DNA from: Caulobacter sp. 602-2
GTDB lineage: Bacteria; Pseudomonadota; Alphaproteobacteria; Caulobacterales; Caulobacteraceae
DNA length: 64,000 nucleotides
Direction: 5' to 3'
NCBI RefSeq assembly: GCF_011043625.1
Contig: NZ_JAAKGT010000003.1
Location: 124,001 to 188,000 of the forward strand
Shown here: positions 16,834 to 26,224 of the stretch, one piece after another
Layout of the letters: each line of letters starts with the position of its first letter
Numbering within the stretch: position 1 is the stretch's first letter
Notes under the pieces: generated by a model
Seen by the model: the letters and a program-made list of their open reading frames with translations, nothing else
What the model was told of the DNA's origin: nothing
Database searches by the model: none
Made by a program: the position numbers and the translations under genes

Positions 16834-17261
16834 CGCGGAGCCTCCTCGGCGCCGGCGCTGACGCCGTCGGGGGCGTCGGCGGCGGCCAGGGCCGGATCGG
16901 CCGCGGCGGCGACCGGCGGAGCGGGCAGCTTGGAGGCCGGAACCGGCTTGCGAGCGACGTCGATCAGCGCGTCCTCGCTGGTCTCGCGCTCGGGCGAGAT
17001 CGGGGCCAGCTGGGCGGCCTGGGCCAGCGACTCGATGCGGCGCGGCTGCTCCAGGTGGGCGACCTCGGCCTGCAGCAGGCGCACCTTGATGCGCTCTTCC
17101 TCGATCTGGCGCTCGACCGAGGCGATCTCGGCCCGCTCGCGACCGGCGAAGGCTTTGGCCATGTAGACGCCCAGCACCAGGGTCAGCAGCACGCCGACGC
17201 CGACGATGTCGACGACGCGGAAGCCGCGCACGCGGCGGTCGAAGACCTCCGAGATCCTCAT
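16830..17261 (-). CDS. ftsL: FtsL-like division protein
   Basis: 143 residues. Short cytoplasmic start, one membrane helix ([20 protein letters not shown]), then a predicted coiled coil ([29 protein letters not shown]) and a low-complexity Ala/Pro tail. This layout and the position between rsmH and ftsI identify FtsL, which with FtsB and FtsQ activates FtsWI. The ATG at 17261 overlaps the rsmH TGA (ATGA); an in-frame start 15 bases upstream is less likely. Sequence identity of FtsL is always weak, so synteny carries the call. Confidence 0.88.
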   Translation of the reverse strand: MRISEVFDRRVRGFRVVDIVGVGVLLTLVLGVYMAKAFAGRERAEIASVERQIEEERIKVRLLQAEVAHLEQPRRIESLAQAAQLAPISPERETSEDALIDVARKPVPASKLPAPPVAAAADPALAAADAPDGVSAGAEEAPR

Positions 17262-18199
17262 GCCGAGGCCCTCCACACGGGGGCCTCGGTGCGGATGGCC
17301 GCACGCAGCTTGGACGAGCGGGCGCGCGGATTGACGGCCAGCTCCTCCTCGCCCGGCGCGATGGCCTTGGTCGAGATCAGGCTGAAGCTGGGGGGCGCGC
17401 CCTGGGCGGTCGGCGGCGCATGGCGCGAGCCGCCCGGCGTGCGCCCGGCGCGCTCGGCCAGGAAATTCTTGACGATGCGGTCTTCCAGCGAATGGAAGGT
17501 GACCACGGCCAGGCGGCCGCCCGGCTTCAGCACGGCCTCGGCGGCGGCGAGACCCGCCTCCAGCTCGCCCAGCTCGTCATTGACGGCGATGCGCAGACCC
17601 TGGAACGAGCGGGTGGCCGGATGCACCTTGGCGCCCTTGCGGCCGCCCAGCGACCGCTCGATCACCTCGGCTAGGTCCAGCGTGCGGGTGAACGGCTTTT
17701 CGGCGCGGCGCTTGACGATGAAGCTGGCCACGCGGCGCGAGGCGTGCTCCTCGCCGTAGACATAGAGGATGCGGGCCAGTTCGGTCTGGTCGAGGGTGTT
17801 GACCAGATCGGCCGCCGTGGGGCCGTCGTCGCCCATGCGCATGTCCAGGGGACCGTCGCGCATGAAGGAGAAGCCGCGCTCGGCTTCGTCGAGCTGCATG
17901 GAAGACACGCCAAGATCCAGGGTTACGCCGTCCACCGACGCAGGCCCAAAATAGGCGGTGATTTGCGAGAAACGGTCCTGAATCAGCCGAAAGCGACCAT
18001 CCGCCGCGGGAAGATCGCCGGTGAAGCGCTGCACCGTCGGATCGCGGTCGAAGGCCGTGACCGACGCGCCCGAACCCAGGATCGCGCGGGTGTAGCCGCC
18101 GGCGCCGAAGGTGCCGTCCAGGATCATGTCGCCCGGCTTGGCGTCGAGGGCGGCGACCACTTCGCCCAGCAGGACCGAGATGTGCGGAGCGGCGCTCAT
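17258..18199 (-). CDS. rsmH: RsmH (MraW), 16S rRNA C1402 N4-methyltransferase
   Basis: 313 residues. SAM-dependent methylation of cytidine 1402 of 16S rRNA. Typical start [16 protein letters not shown] loop [14 protein letters not shown], then [18 protein letters not shown], the helical insert [12 protein letters not shown] and [12 protein letters not shown]. The start overlaps the mraZ stop (ATGA) and the end overlaps ftsL. It is the second gene of the dcw transcript. Confidence 0.95.
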   Translation of the reverse strand: MSAAPHISVLLGEVVAALDAKPGDMILDGTFGAGGYTRAILGSGASVTAFDRDPTVQRFTGDLPAADGRFRLIQDRFSQITAYFGPASVDGVTLDLGVSSMQLDEAERGFSFMRDGPLDMRMGDDGPTAADLVNTLDQTELARILYVYGEEHASRRVASFIVKRRAEKPFTRTLDLAEVIERSLGGRKGAKVHPATRSFQGLRIAVNDELGELEAGLAAAEAVLKPGGRLAVVTFHSLEDRIVKNFLAERAGRTPGGSRHAPPTAQGAPPSFSLISTKAIAPGEEELAVNPRARSSKLRAAIRTEAPVWRASA

Positions 18200-18663
18200 G
18201 CGGCGCCTCCCAGGCGCGCGACGCGCTGCTGGGCGCGCAGGGCGGCCAGGCCGTCGCGGGCCAGTTCGCGCTGGGCGGCGCGATGGGCCTGGAAGGCGTT
18301 ACGCGACCAGATCTGGAAACGCTCGCCCAGACCCACGATCGTCACCTCGTCGGTGAGGCCGAACATGTCGCACAGCACGTCAGGCAGGGTGATGCGGCCG
18401 GCGGTGTCGAACGACAGGCGGGCCATGCCGCCCAGGACGCTGGTCTCCAGCGCCGAACGCACCGGATCACCGAAGGGCAGCTCGTCGATCACCGCCTGAT
18501 AGCGGTCGAACAGGGCCTTGCCGCCGGCTTCCAGGCAGTCGGCCTCGATCGAGGGGAAACAGAAGATGCCGTCGAAGGGGCCCGAGACGGCGGCGCGGAA
18601 CTCCTGCGGCACCACGAGGCGCCGCTTGCTGTCCAGCTGCTTCTCGAACGTCGAGAGGAACAC
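18196..18663 (-). CDS. mraZ: MraZ, transcriptional regulator of the dcw cluster
   Basis: 155 residues if started at the GTG at 18663, which gives the usual MraZ beginning (V/M)[18 protein letters not shown]. An ATG eight codons upstream is also in frame. Two MraZ half-domains are visible: the first with [13 protein letters not shown], the second with [12 protein letters not shown]. MraZ is a ring-shaped DNA-binding protein that represses its own cluster by binding TGGG repeats; three such repeats occur 57-81 bases upstream of this start. Confidence 0.93.
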   Translation of the reverse strand: MFLSTFEKQLDSKRRLVVPQEFRAAVSGPFDGIFCFPSIEADCLEAGGKALFDRYQAVIDELPFGDPVRSALETSVLGGMARLSFDTAGRITLPDVLCDMFGLTDEVTIVGLGERFQIWSRNAFQAHRAAQRELARDGLAALRAQQRVARLGGAA

Positions 18664-18719
18664 CCCGCCAACCCTTACCCAAAACACGGTCGCCCCAGCA
18701 CGAGTCCGACCGGCCCGAA

Positions 18720-18743
18720 TGGGTTAACATGGGATGAAGTGGG
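18720..18743. promoter_or_regulatory. Putative MraZ boxes: three TGGG repeats at 10-bp spacing
   Basis: On the plus strand TGGGT at 18720, TGGGA at 18730 and TGGGA at 18740, with 5-base spacers; a fourth, decayed unit (TGAC) would start at 18750. MraZ of other bacteria is known to bind TGGGN direct repeats with 5-base spacers near its own promoter. The block lies upstream of mraZ but reads TCCCA on the mraZ coding strand. Confidence 0.7.
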
Positions 18744-18931
18744 AAACAATGACACCAGGGGCCATTTCGCCAGGAATTCAAAGGGGCTAGCGGTAATATC
18801 AGACCGCTTTGAAAGGTTAATTTCGGAACATACAGACAACTGGATTTCTATCCACAGACTCGCACACAGATGCATCCCATCCCGGCCCATTTCGGTGGGC
18901 CTTGGGGCGCTTGGGGTTGCGGAAAGTTTGA

Positions 18932-19320
18932 TGGACCAGACGGCCTGTAAGCCGGGTTCTGTGCCGCCCCTGTGAACAGGGACGCGACGATCATTCCTCT
19001 TGGCCGCCCATTGCTGGACGACTCTCGCGACCAACCCGGATCCTCTCGGCCAGTGACGACCTAGCCGGTAAACCGGCGCGGGATCCCTATTCGGTCTTGC
19101 TCCAGGCGGGGCTTGCCATGCCGTCCCTGTCGCCAGGTCCGCGGTGGGCTCTTACCCCACCCTTTCACCCTTCCCGCCCCGTAGGGAGGAGGTTTGCTTT
19201 CTGTGGCGCTTTCCCTGGGATCGCTCCCGGTGGGCGTTACCCACCGCCTTGTCACCGTGGAGCCCGGACTTTCCTCGACTCCCCGAAGGGATACCGCGAT
19301 CGCCCGGCCATCTGGTCCGC
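18932..19320 (-). ncRNA. rnpB: RNase P RNA (M1 type)
   Basis: Catalytic RNA subunit of RNase P, which matures tRNA 5' ends. On the minus strand the 5' part reads GGACCAGATGGCC (P1) and contains the near-universal GAGGAAAGTCCGGGCTCC. The conserved ACAGAAA core follows, and the 3' end carries ACAGAACCCGGCTTACAGGCC then GTCTGGTCC, which closes P1. About 390 bases, the normal size for bacterial type A. No good U-tract terminator follows on the minus strand; the only hairpin nearby is GGCCCATTTCGGTGGGCC at 18884-18901. Ends are approximate. Confidence 0.95.
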
Positions 19321-19359
19321 GCGCTGTTTGCGCCGGGGAACGGCGAAGGTCAATGACGG

Positions 19360-19474
19360 ATGCGCTGTGCGTCCTTCGAGGCCCGCTGTGCGGGCGCCTC
19401 AGGATGAGGACCTCGCTGCACTGACTTCCTCATCCTGAGGTGCGAGGCGAAGCCGAGCCTCGAAGGACGCACGG
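19360..19474. repeat. Palindromic intergenic repeat GCGTCCTTCGAGGC / GCCTCGAAGGACGC
   Basis: Outer arms GCGTCCTTCGAGGC and GCCTCGAAGGACGC enclose CTCAGGATGAGG and CCTCATCCTGAG, so the unit is a nested palindrome of about 110 bases between rnpB and the FMN-protein gene. It is a further family, distinct from the CTCCCCC and GTCATCCC types, with one copy in this window. Confidence 0.75.
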
Positions 19475-19476
19475 CC

Positions 19477-20082
19477 TCAGCCCTCGCCGCGCATCCACGC
19501 CGCCACCGGGTGGTCGCCCAGCGCTTCGATCACGCCCGCGCGCTCGGCCTCGCGCTTGTTCTGGCCGAGCTTGAACGTGCCCTCCAGGCGCTCGACGTGC
19601 AGCCGCGCGCCGACGATGCCGCGCAGCAGGGCCTCGAACTTCGCGGGCGTCATCTTGTCCCGCGTCCAGACCGGCTTGGGCAGCAGGCGCGTCTCCTCCT
19701 GGATCGACAGGTCGTCGATCAACTGCGCCAGTTCGACCTCCGACAACGGCGTGACGAAGCCCTCGGCCTCGGCGGAGACGTAGTTCCAGGACGGCACCTG
19801 GTCGTCGGTTCCGTACCAGTCGGGGCTGACATAGGCCTGCGGGCCGGCCGCCAGGGCGATGGCCGGAAAGCCCGTCACCAGCGCCGGCGCCAGGGCGTTG
19901 GCCCGCGACAGGTGGAAGTCGAGGAACAGGCCATCGGCGCCGAGGTCGCGCACGACCACCGGCGTCTGGGCCACGAACGGCCGGCCGCCGACACTGGCGC
20001 ACAGCGTCACGAACGATTGCCCAGCGAAGAAGGCGAGCAGGCGCGCGCGGTCCTCGACGTGAAAGGCCCTGGCCGGATGCAT
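19477..20082 (-). CDS. PaiB-like FMN-binding negative transcriptional regulator family protein
   Basis: 201 residues. The N-terminus MHPARAFHVEDRARLLAFF, the central VVVRDLGADGLFLDFHLSRANALA, the SPDWYGTDDQVPSWNYVSAEAEG segment and the C-terminal basic FKLGQNKREAERAGVIEAL match the PaiB / FMN-binding split-barrel family. Its members bind FMN and some affect transcription; the direct role here is unknown. The start overlaps the upstream amidase stop (TGATG), so it is the third gene of an operon with a transporter and an amidase. Confidence 0.8.
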   Translation of the reverse strand: MHPARAFHVEDRARLLAFFAGQSFVTLCASVGGRPFVAQTPVVVRDLGADGLFLDFHLSRANALAPALVTGFPAIALAAGPQAYVSPDWYGTDDQVPSWNYVSAEAEGFVTPLSEVELAQLIDDLSIQEETRLLPKPVWTRDKMTPAKFEALLRGIVGARLHVERLEGTFKLGQNKREAERAGVIEALGDHPVAAWMRGEG

Positions 20083-20807
20083 CAGGCGCCCGCCGCCGCT
20101 CGCAGCAGGGCCACCAGGCGCGCGCGGGTCTCGCCGTCGGCCACGCCGTCGAAGCGGCTCTGCAGCCAGTGGCGCTGGAAGGCGCCGACCACCGTCTCGG
20201 TCCACTCGTCGTACTGGCCCGAGGGCGCGCAGTCGAAGCCCAGGCGGGTCAAACCGGCCTGGAGCGCGAAGACGCCGGTCCCCTCCTCGCCCCGGCCCAG
20301 CGGCGCGCCCGGCGAGGACGGCGGCTCGACCCACAGGCCATGGCCGCTTTCCGCCAGGCGCTTCCACGGGAACAGCTCGCCCGGATCGATCTTGCGGGCC
20401 GGCGCCACGTCGGAGTGGCCGATGATGCGGTCGTCGTCGATGGTCCAGCGCGAGCGGATGTCGGCGAGCAGGTTGATCACCGAGGCGATCTGGGCGTCGG
20501 GAAAGGCGCGATAGCCGAACTCGTGGCCCGGATTGACGATCTCGATGCCGATCGAAGACGAGTTGATGTCGCGCACGCCCTTCCAGAAGGCCGCGCCAGC
20601 GTGCCAGGCCCGCCGCTCCTCGGCCACCAGGCGAAACACCCGGCCGTCCTCCTCGACCACGTAGTGGGCGCTGACCTTGGCCTCGGGATCACGCAGGCGC
20701 TCGATGGCCGCCTCGCCGCTCTCCATGCCGGTATAGTGCAGCACGACGGTGTCGGGCACGGCCTTGCGGGCGTCGAAGTTCGGCGACGGGGCCTCGACGA
20801 TGGTCAT
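20082..20807 (-). CDS. AmpD-family N-acetylmuramoyl-L-alanine amidase with peptidoglycan-binding tail
   Basis: 241 residues. Zinc amidase cleaving the MurNAc-L-Ala bond. Likely zinc ligands are His24 (VVLHYTG), His131 and Asp141 (GHSDVAPARKIDPG), with Lys139 and Glu89 (GIEIVN) in the catalytic places known from AmpD. A C-terminal PG_binding_1-like module follows (LQAGLTRLGFDC, AFQRHWLQSRFDGVADGETRARL). No signal peptide is visible, which suggests cytoplasmic recycling of anhydro-muropeptides, although AmiD-type enzymes with this layout can be envelope-located. Overlaps both neighbours by a few bases. Confidence 0.9.
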   Translation of the reverse strand: MTIVEAPSPNFDARKAVPDTVVLHYTGMESGEAAIERLRDPEAKVSAHYVVEEDGRVFRLVAEERRAWHAGAAFWKGVRDINSSSIGIEIVNPGHEFGYRAFPDAQIASVINLLADIRSRWTIDDDRIIGHSDVAPARKIDPGELFPWKRLAESGHGLWVEPPSSPGAPLGRGEEGTGVFALQAGLTRLGFDCAPSGQYDEWTETVVGAFQRHWLQSRFDGVADGETRARLVALLRAAAGA

Positions 20808-21697
20808 TGCGAGCGGTCCTTGAGAAACATCAGAAGCGGCGTCACCTGGTTGCGGCGCAGGGCCACGATCAGTACGCCGGCGAGAGCCAAAGCCGCGCCC
20901 AGGCCCATGCGCAGGTCGAAATGGTCATGGGTGATGGCGACGCCCAGACCGATGGTCATCAGCGGCGTCATCAGGGTGAGCGGAGCGATCAGGTTGGCCT
21001 CGTAGCGCTGGATCAGCCCGTAATAGCCGGTGTGGGCGATCACCGACACCACCAGCGCCGAATAGGCCACCGCGGCCACGAACGGCCAGCCGGCCTCGAA
21101 GGCCTTGTCGCTCGCGCCCGGCTCCAGCGCCAGGCTGGCGGCGGCCAGCAGCCACACCGAGGTGAAGCCCACCCAGGCCTGCAGCTGCAGCGGCTTGACC
21201 CGCTGGATCTGCTTCATCATCACCGCCCCCAGCGAGCCGGCCAGGGCCGAGGCCACCACCAGCCACAGGCCCATCGACAGCGAAAAGCCGTGCGGGTTCC
21301 AGATCACGATCAGCGCCCCGGCCAGGGTCAGGGCGATGCCGACGCCCCGCCGCCAGTGGATCTTCTCGCCCAGCATCAGCACCGACAGCAGGGTGGTGAA
21401 CGGCACGCCCGCCTGCACCACAACCGCCGCGGCCGATGGCGAGGCGGTCTTGAAGCCCATGAACAGCAAGGCGAAACCGCCCGCCCCCATCAGCACGCCG
21501 ACCACCAGCATCCGCCAGGTGGGCCGGGGCGCGGGCAGCAGCCAGGGCAGGGTCACCGCCGCGACCAGCGCGAAACGCACCGCCGCGTAGAACAGCGGCG
21601 GCACGCCCCAGTGGGCGACCACGATCTTGGAGACGATGTTGTTGCTGGCCCAGATCAGGCAGATCAGCACCAACAGGCCGAAGTCGCGTAGGGACAT
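20804..21697 (-). CDS. EamA/DMT-superfamily transporter
   Basis: 297 residues with ten hydrophobic segments in two homologous halves, the EamA signature of drug/metabolite exporters (WASNNIVSKIVV near the start; MLGEKIHWRRGVGIALTLAGALIVI in the middle). The start at 21697 has GAGGGG upstream; an ATG nine residues earlier is possible. The substrate cannot be told. First gene of a three-gene operon; its ATGA end overlap with the amidase hints that it may handle wall-derived or amino-acid-like compounds, but this is only context. Confidence 0.85.
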   Translation of the reverse strand: MSLRDFGLLVLICLIWASNNIVSKIVVAHWGVPPLFYAAVRFALVAAVTLPWLLPAPRPTWRMLVVGVLMGAGGFALLFMGFKTASPSAAAVVVQAGVPFTTLLSVLMLGEKIHWRRGVGIALTLAGALIVIWNPHGFSLSMGLWLVVASALAGSLGAVMMKQIQRVKPLQLQAWVGFTSVWLLAAASLALEPGASDKAFEAGWPFVAAVAYSALVVSVIAHTGYYGLIQRYEANLIAPLTLMTPLMTIGLGVAITHDHFDLRMGLGAALALAGVLIVALRRNQVTPLLMFLKDRSQ

Positions 21698-21795
21698 GCC
21701 CCTCGCATACTTGGCGCCGAGGACCATGCGCAATGAAAACCGACGTCGCCGGACGCGCCGCAATTGACGTCGGGTCCAAACGGTCGTTTTCTGCG

Positions 21796-21810
21796 GTGAA
21801 CAGCGTTCAC
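21796..21810. promoter_or_regulatory. Perfect palindrome GTGAAC-AGC-GTTCAC, operator candidate
   Basis: A 6-3-6 inverted repeat 48 bases upstream of the monooxygenase start, in the 160-base gap to the divergent transporter gene. TetR-type repressors commonly bind such sites ahead of Baeyer-Villiger monooxygenase genes. No such regulator is encoded in the window. Confidence 0.5.
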
Positions 21811-21857
21811 TTAAAACAGGATCCGGGCTCACCGGACCAGCGGGGACGGAGACGCGC

Positions 21858-23333
<1,476 letters not shown>

Positions 23334-23351
23334 CGACCGCCGCCGCGCACG

Positions 23352-23822
23352 TCAGTTGATCGAGATCGGCGTGCTCGAGGTCACCCCGAAGTGGCCCATG
23401 GTTCCGTAATAGCCGAGCAGCGTGAAGAAGACGCCGCCGCTAGCGTAGCCGCCCGAGCCATTGGTCCAGTAGACCTCGAGGGTCTGCTTGCCGGTTGGAT
23501 AGGCCGGAGCGAGCAGCATCTCGAAATCATCGATGTAGAGCCTGTCCGGGGCGACCCGGACGTTCCACGGCGCGCCGGTGAAGCTGACCTGCTCACAGCC
23601 ATAGCCGCCGGTGACGACGGCGTTGGTGACGGTCGCCGAGGTTCCGCCCGCCGGCACGTCGAAGGTCATGGTGAAGTTGCAGGAGGCCCAGGCTTCGATG
23701 TTCATCACGCCCTCGACCGTGAAGGTGGTCGGATTGGGCGTGATCACCTGGGCTTGGGCGCTGGCGGCGACCAGCGCGCCCGCCATCAGGACGGGCGCGA
23801 ACAGACGCGAGATCAAGGACAT
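23352..23822 (-). CDS. Small secreted protein, possibly PraB-like
   Basis: 156 residues with a signal peptide (MSLISRLFAPVLMAGALVAA, cleaved after AQAQ). The mature part is all-beta in look, with a Cys pair (ASCNFTMTF and GYGCEQVSF) and FTGAPWNVRV, a pattern that recalls the PraB 'activator of alkane oxidation' family; I hold that only as likely. Start at 23822 with a strong GGGAGGT. It converges on the monooxygenase gene and has a perfect TTTACA/TGTAAA palindrome upstream. Function unproven. Confidence 0.6.
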   Translation of the reverse strand: MSLISRLFAPVLMAGALVAASAQAQVITPNPTTFTVEGVMNIEAWASCNFTMTFDVPAGGTSATVTNAVVTGGYGCEQVSFTGAPWNVRVAPDRLYIDDFEMLLAPAYPTGKQTLEVYWTNGSGGYASGGVFFTLLGYYGTMGHFGVTSSTPISIN

Positions 23823-23868
23823 TGATACCTCCCTAGTGGTTGACTTTTCTTGCACAACCACCGGTACA

Positions 23869-23886
23869 ATTTACAATCATGTAAAT
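23869..23886. promoter_or_regulatory. Palindrome ATTTACA-atca-TGTAAAT, operator candidate
   Basis: Perfect 7-4-7 inverted repeat, 47 bases upstream of the secreted protein on the minus strand and 108 bases upstream of the lipoprotein on the plus strand. The left arm plus four bases (AATTTACAATC) recurs at 8856 ahead of the alpha/beta hydrolase. TetR-like geometry. Confidence 0.5.
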
Positions 23887-23993
23887 CAATGCCGCGAGCA
23901 GCGCGGGAGCACATGGAACCCAAGGTCCAGCTTGCCGTTCCTGATCGGCGTTCATCACCCTATGATGGGCGCGAAGCAGTGGAGCGGGGTGTC

Positions 23994-24569
23994 ATGCGGG
24001 CGGTTCTGACGAAGATTGCGATCCTGGGCGCGGCGGCGTCCCTGGCGACCGGTTGCGCCACGGCCCAGCCGGCCTATCCGGCCAAGCCGGCCCAATCGAC
24101 CACCGCCAGCAAACCTCCGCCGCCCCCCGCCAAGGACTCCGACGGCGACGGCCGGCCCGACGGCTGGCGCGAGAAGTCGATGGAGATCGGCACCCAGCCG
24201 GCCCGCGACGTCGGCCTGTCGAAGAAGAAGATCCCGCCGGTGCTGGAAGAGGCCCTGGCCGATCCCTACAGCCTCAAGGGCCTGAAGACCTGCGCCAAGC
24301 TGGTGACCGAGATCCAGCGGCTGAACGACGTGCTGGGCCCCGACTACCAGACCGGCAACGAGTACACCGAGAACCGCACCGGCAAGCTGGCCGAGGCCGG
24401 CGGCAAGGCGATCGTCAACTCGATCATCCCGTTCCGCAGCCTGGTGCGCGAGATCTCCGGCGCCGCCCCGGCCGACCGCCACCTGGAAGCCCTCGGCGAC
24501 GCGGGCCTGGCCCGCCGCGGCTTCCTGCGCGGCGTGCACCAGAAGCAGGGCTGCAAGCAGCGGTTCTGA
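23994..24569 (+). CDS. Lipoprotein with an acidic calcium-type loop
   Basis: 191 residues. Lipoprotein signal MRAVLTKIAILGAAASLATGC with lipobox LATGC (Cys21), then a Pro-rich linker (KPPPPPAKD). The loop DSDGDGRPDGW resembles calcium-binding thrombospondin type 3 / EF-hand-like repeats, and a Cys-containing domain follows (LKTCAKLVTEIQRLNDVLG and GVHQKQGCKQRF). Start ATG at 23994 with GGAGCGGGG upstream. No family recognised; an outer-membrane or periplasmic anchored protein is likely. Confidence 0.65.
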   Translation: MRAVLTKIAILGAAASLATGCATAQPAYPAKPAQSTTASKPPPPPAKDSDGDGRPDGWREKSMEIGTQPARDVGLSKKKIPPVLEEALADPYSLKGLKTCAKLVTEIQRLNDVLGPDYQTGNEYTENRTGKLAEAGGKAIVNSIIPFRSLVREISGAAPADRHLEALGDAGLARRGFLRGVHQKQGCKQRF

Positions 24570-24579
24570 ATCGGAGACC

Positions 24580-24602
24580 CTCCCCCTGAAGGGGGAGGGT
24601 CT
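24580..24602. repeat. Half unit of the CTCCCCC palindromic repeat
   Basis: CCCTCCCCCTGAAGGGGGAGGG between the convergent lipoprotein and bestrophin genes. Only one of the two terminal palindromes is present. It should form a strong hairpin and may act as a two-way terminator. Confidence 0.7.
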
Positions 24603-24604
24603 AG

Positions 24605-25501
24605 TCACGTCAGCCGGTAGCCCTTGGCCTCGATCACCGGCGGCAGGTCCTCGCGGCCCAGCGAGAACAGCAGGTCGCGCTCGACGGTGCGGACCATGGC
24701 GTCCAGCGGCAGGTCGTTGTCCTCCAGGCCGAACGGGTCTTCCAACTGGTCGCCCAAAGCGTCGAGGCCGAAGAAGGTGTAGCCGATCAGCAGCACCAGG
24801 GCCGGCGTCCACCAGCCCAGCGCATGGGCCAGGGCGAACGGCAGCAGCAGGCAGAAGACGTGCGCCGTTCGGTGCAGCATCAGCGAGTAGGAGAAGGGCG
24901 AGGGCGTGGCCTTGATCCGCTCGCACGCCGCCTGGACGTGGCTGAGCTCGGTCAGCCGGGCCTCCAGAACCGACAGGTGGATCGCGGTCAACGCGCCCTG
25001 CCCTTCCAGCCGCGCGCAGTCGGCGCCGACGGCGGCCAGCGCCGCGTCGGTCGGGTTGGGCGCGACGGCCAGGCCCGGAACCTCGCGCCAGCGCGCGATG
25101 GCCGCGCGCTCGTCGCCACCCCGCAGGCGCGCCGCCAGCCCGCCGGCGAACCCCGCCAGGCCCAGCAGCAGCGGCTCGCGCTTGTCGGTCGGCAACCCTT
25201 GCGTCTGCCGCGCGAAGCTGCGGGCGGCGATGATCAGGCCGCCCCACAGCTTGCGCGCCTCCCACCAGCGGTCGTAGCAGGCGTTGTTCCGGAAGCTCAT
25301 GAAGATCGACAGCGACAGGCCGATCAGCGTGAAGGGCAGCGCGTTCAGCCGCTCCAACGCCGCCGGCCAGCGCTGGGCCGTCAGCACCGCGCCGATCGAC
25401 ACCAGAAGCAGCACCGCCAGCCTTCCTGCGATGCTGGGCAGGATCGAGCCGCGCAGGGCGAAGGCGATTTCGAAAAGGCCGGCGCGACGCCCTACGATCA
25501 T
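24605..25501 (-). CDS. Bestrophin-family channel-like membrane protein
   Basis: 298 residues from the ATG at 25501 (CGGAGCGGG upstream). Bacterial bestrophin (UPF0187/YneE) features are visible: SLSIFMSFRNNACYDRWWEARKLWG, HVQAACERIKATPSPFSYS, and TFFGLDALGDQLEDPFGLEDNDLPLD near the end. Hydrophobic segments lie at about 25-45, 50-65 and 215-255. Bacterial homologues form pentameric cation channels. Stands alone, convergent with the lipoprotein gene. Confidence 0.88.
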   Translation of the reverse strand: MIVGRRAGLFEIAFALRGSILPSIAGRLAVLLLVSIGAVLTAQRWPAALERLNALPFTLIGLSLSIFMSFRNNACYDRWWEARKLWGGLIIAARSFARQTQGLPTDKREPLLLGLAGFAGGLAARLRGGDERAAIARWREVPGLAVAPNPTDAALAAVGADCARLEGQGALTAIHLSVLEARLTELSHVQAACERIKATPSPFSYSLMLHRTAHVFCLLLPFALAHALGWWTPALVLLIGYTFFGLDALGDQLEDPFGLEDNDLPLDAMVRTVERDLLFSLGREDLPPVIEAKGYRLT

Positions 25502-25629
25502 GATCCCGCTCCGTCTGACGGCCTGCTCTACGCCCGGCGCCATGACGACGCCACCCTTCCCCGCGCGCGGCCTTGGCCGAACCTCAACTGCGGGTTAGAC
25601 AACGGCAGGATCACTGACGGGGGATTGTG

Positions 25630-26142
25630 ATGCTACTGGCCATCGGAGCAGCGCTCGCCATCGCGACCGCGACGCCCGCGGCGTCCGCGACCTATGCCGA
25701 CGACGTCTATCCCATCGGCACGGTCGAGCCGTCGTGCAAGGGCGGGGTCAGCTTCTCGCCCAAGGGCACGATGACCCGCCTGCTGGGCTGCATGTTCCAG
25801 GCCTTCGCGGCTACCGATCCCCAGAGCCCGACCTTCGCGGCCGACCTGAGGCAGAAGTGGATCACCAAGGTCGGCATGGCCCGCGTCCAGGGCGCCAGCG
25901 ACGAGCTGCTGGGCAAGTGGGCCCAGCAACCGAGCTTAGGCATGTTCACCCGCGCCGACTTCGCGCCGGTCCGCTTCGAGAACATGACCATGAAGAACCT
26001 GGAGAACGGCAACTTCACCTTCGACGGCGACCTGCTCGCGCAGGAAGGATCCGGCCTCGTGCGGCGTTCGCTGTCGGGCGAGTACGCCCTGTTCCGCGGT
26101 TCGTGGACGATGATCCGCTTCGACATCGGTGAGCCGAAGTAG
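25630..26142 (+). CDS. Small secreted protein of unknown function
   Basis: 170 residues. Short signal peptide (MLLAIGAALAIATATPAASA), mature part YADDVYPIGTVEPSC with two cysteines (SCKGG and GCMFQ) that could form a disulfide. It ends SGEYALFRGSWTMIRFDIGEPK. No family recognised. Start at the ATG at 25630, just after an in-frame GTG, with GGGGG nearby. Followed 80 bases later by a LysR regulator on the same strand. Confidence 0.6.
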   Translation: MLLAIGAALAIATATPAASATYADDVYPIGTVEPSCKGGVSFSPKGTMTRLLGCMFQAFAATDPQSPTFAADLRQKWITKVGMARVQGASDELLGKWAQQPSLGMFTRADFAPVRFENMTMKNLENGNFTFDGDLLAQEGSGLVRRSLSGEYALFRGSWTMIRFDIGEPK

Positions 26143-26201
26143 CGCCGGTCCGGCGGCGCGATCCCGACGCTTGCGATGAAAATTTCTGGATGACGGACCC
26201 A

Positions 26202-26224
26202 ATCCATGAAACCTGTTCATGGAT
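26202..26224. promoter_or_regulatory. Inverted repeat overlapping the start of the LysR gene
   Basis: ATCCATGAA at 26202-26210 and TTCATGGAT at 26216-26224, perfect 9-bp arms with loop ACCTG. The right arm includes the first bases of the likely start codon (ATG 26223). It may be an autoregulatory site (a T-N11-A LysR box fits inside it) or an RNA hairpin hiding the start. Confidence 0.55.

Noticed and set aside
18884-18901. Hairpin GGCCCATTTCGGTGGGCC as rnpB terminator
   Set aside because: No U-tract on the minus strand and only a 6-bp stem; kept as a note only.
19061-19438. Several short frames between rnpB and the FMN-protein gene
   Set aside because: They lie inside the RNase P RNA or the adjacent palindrome and show no coding bias.
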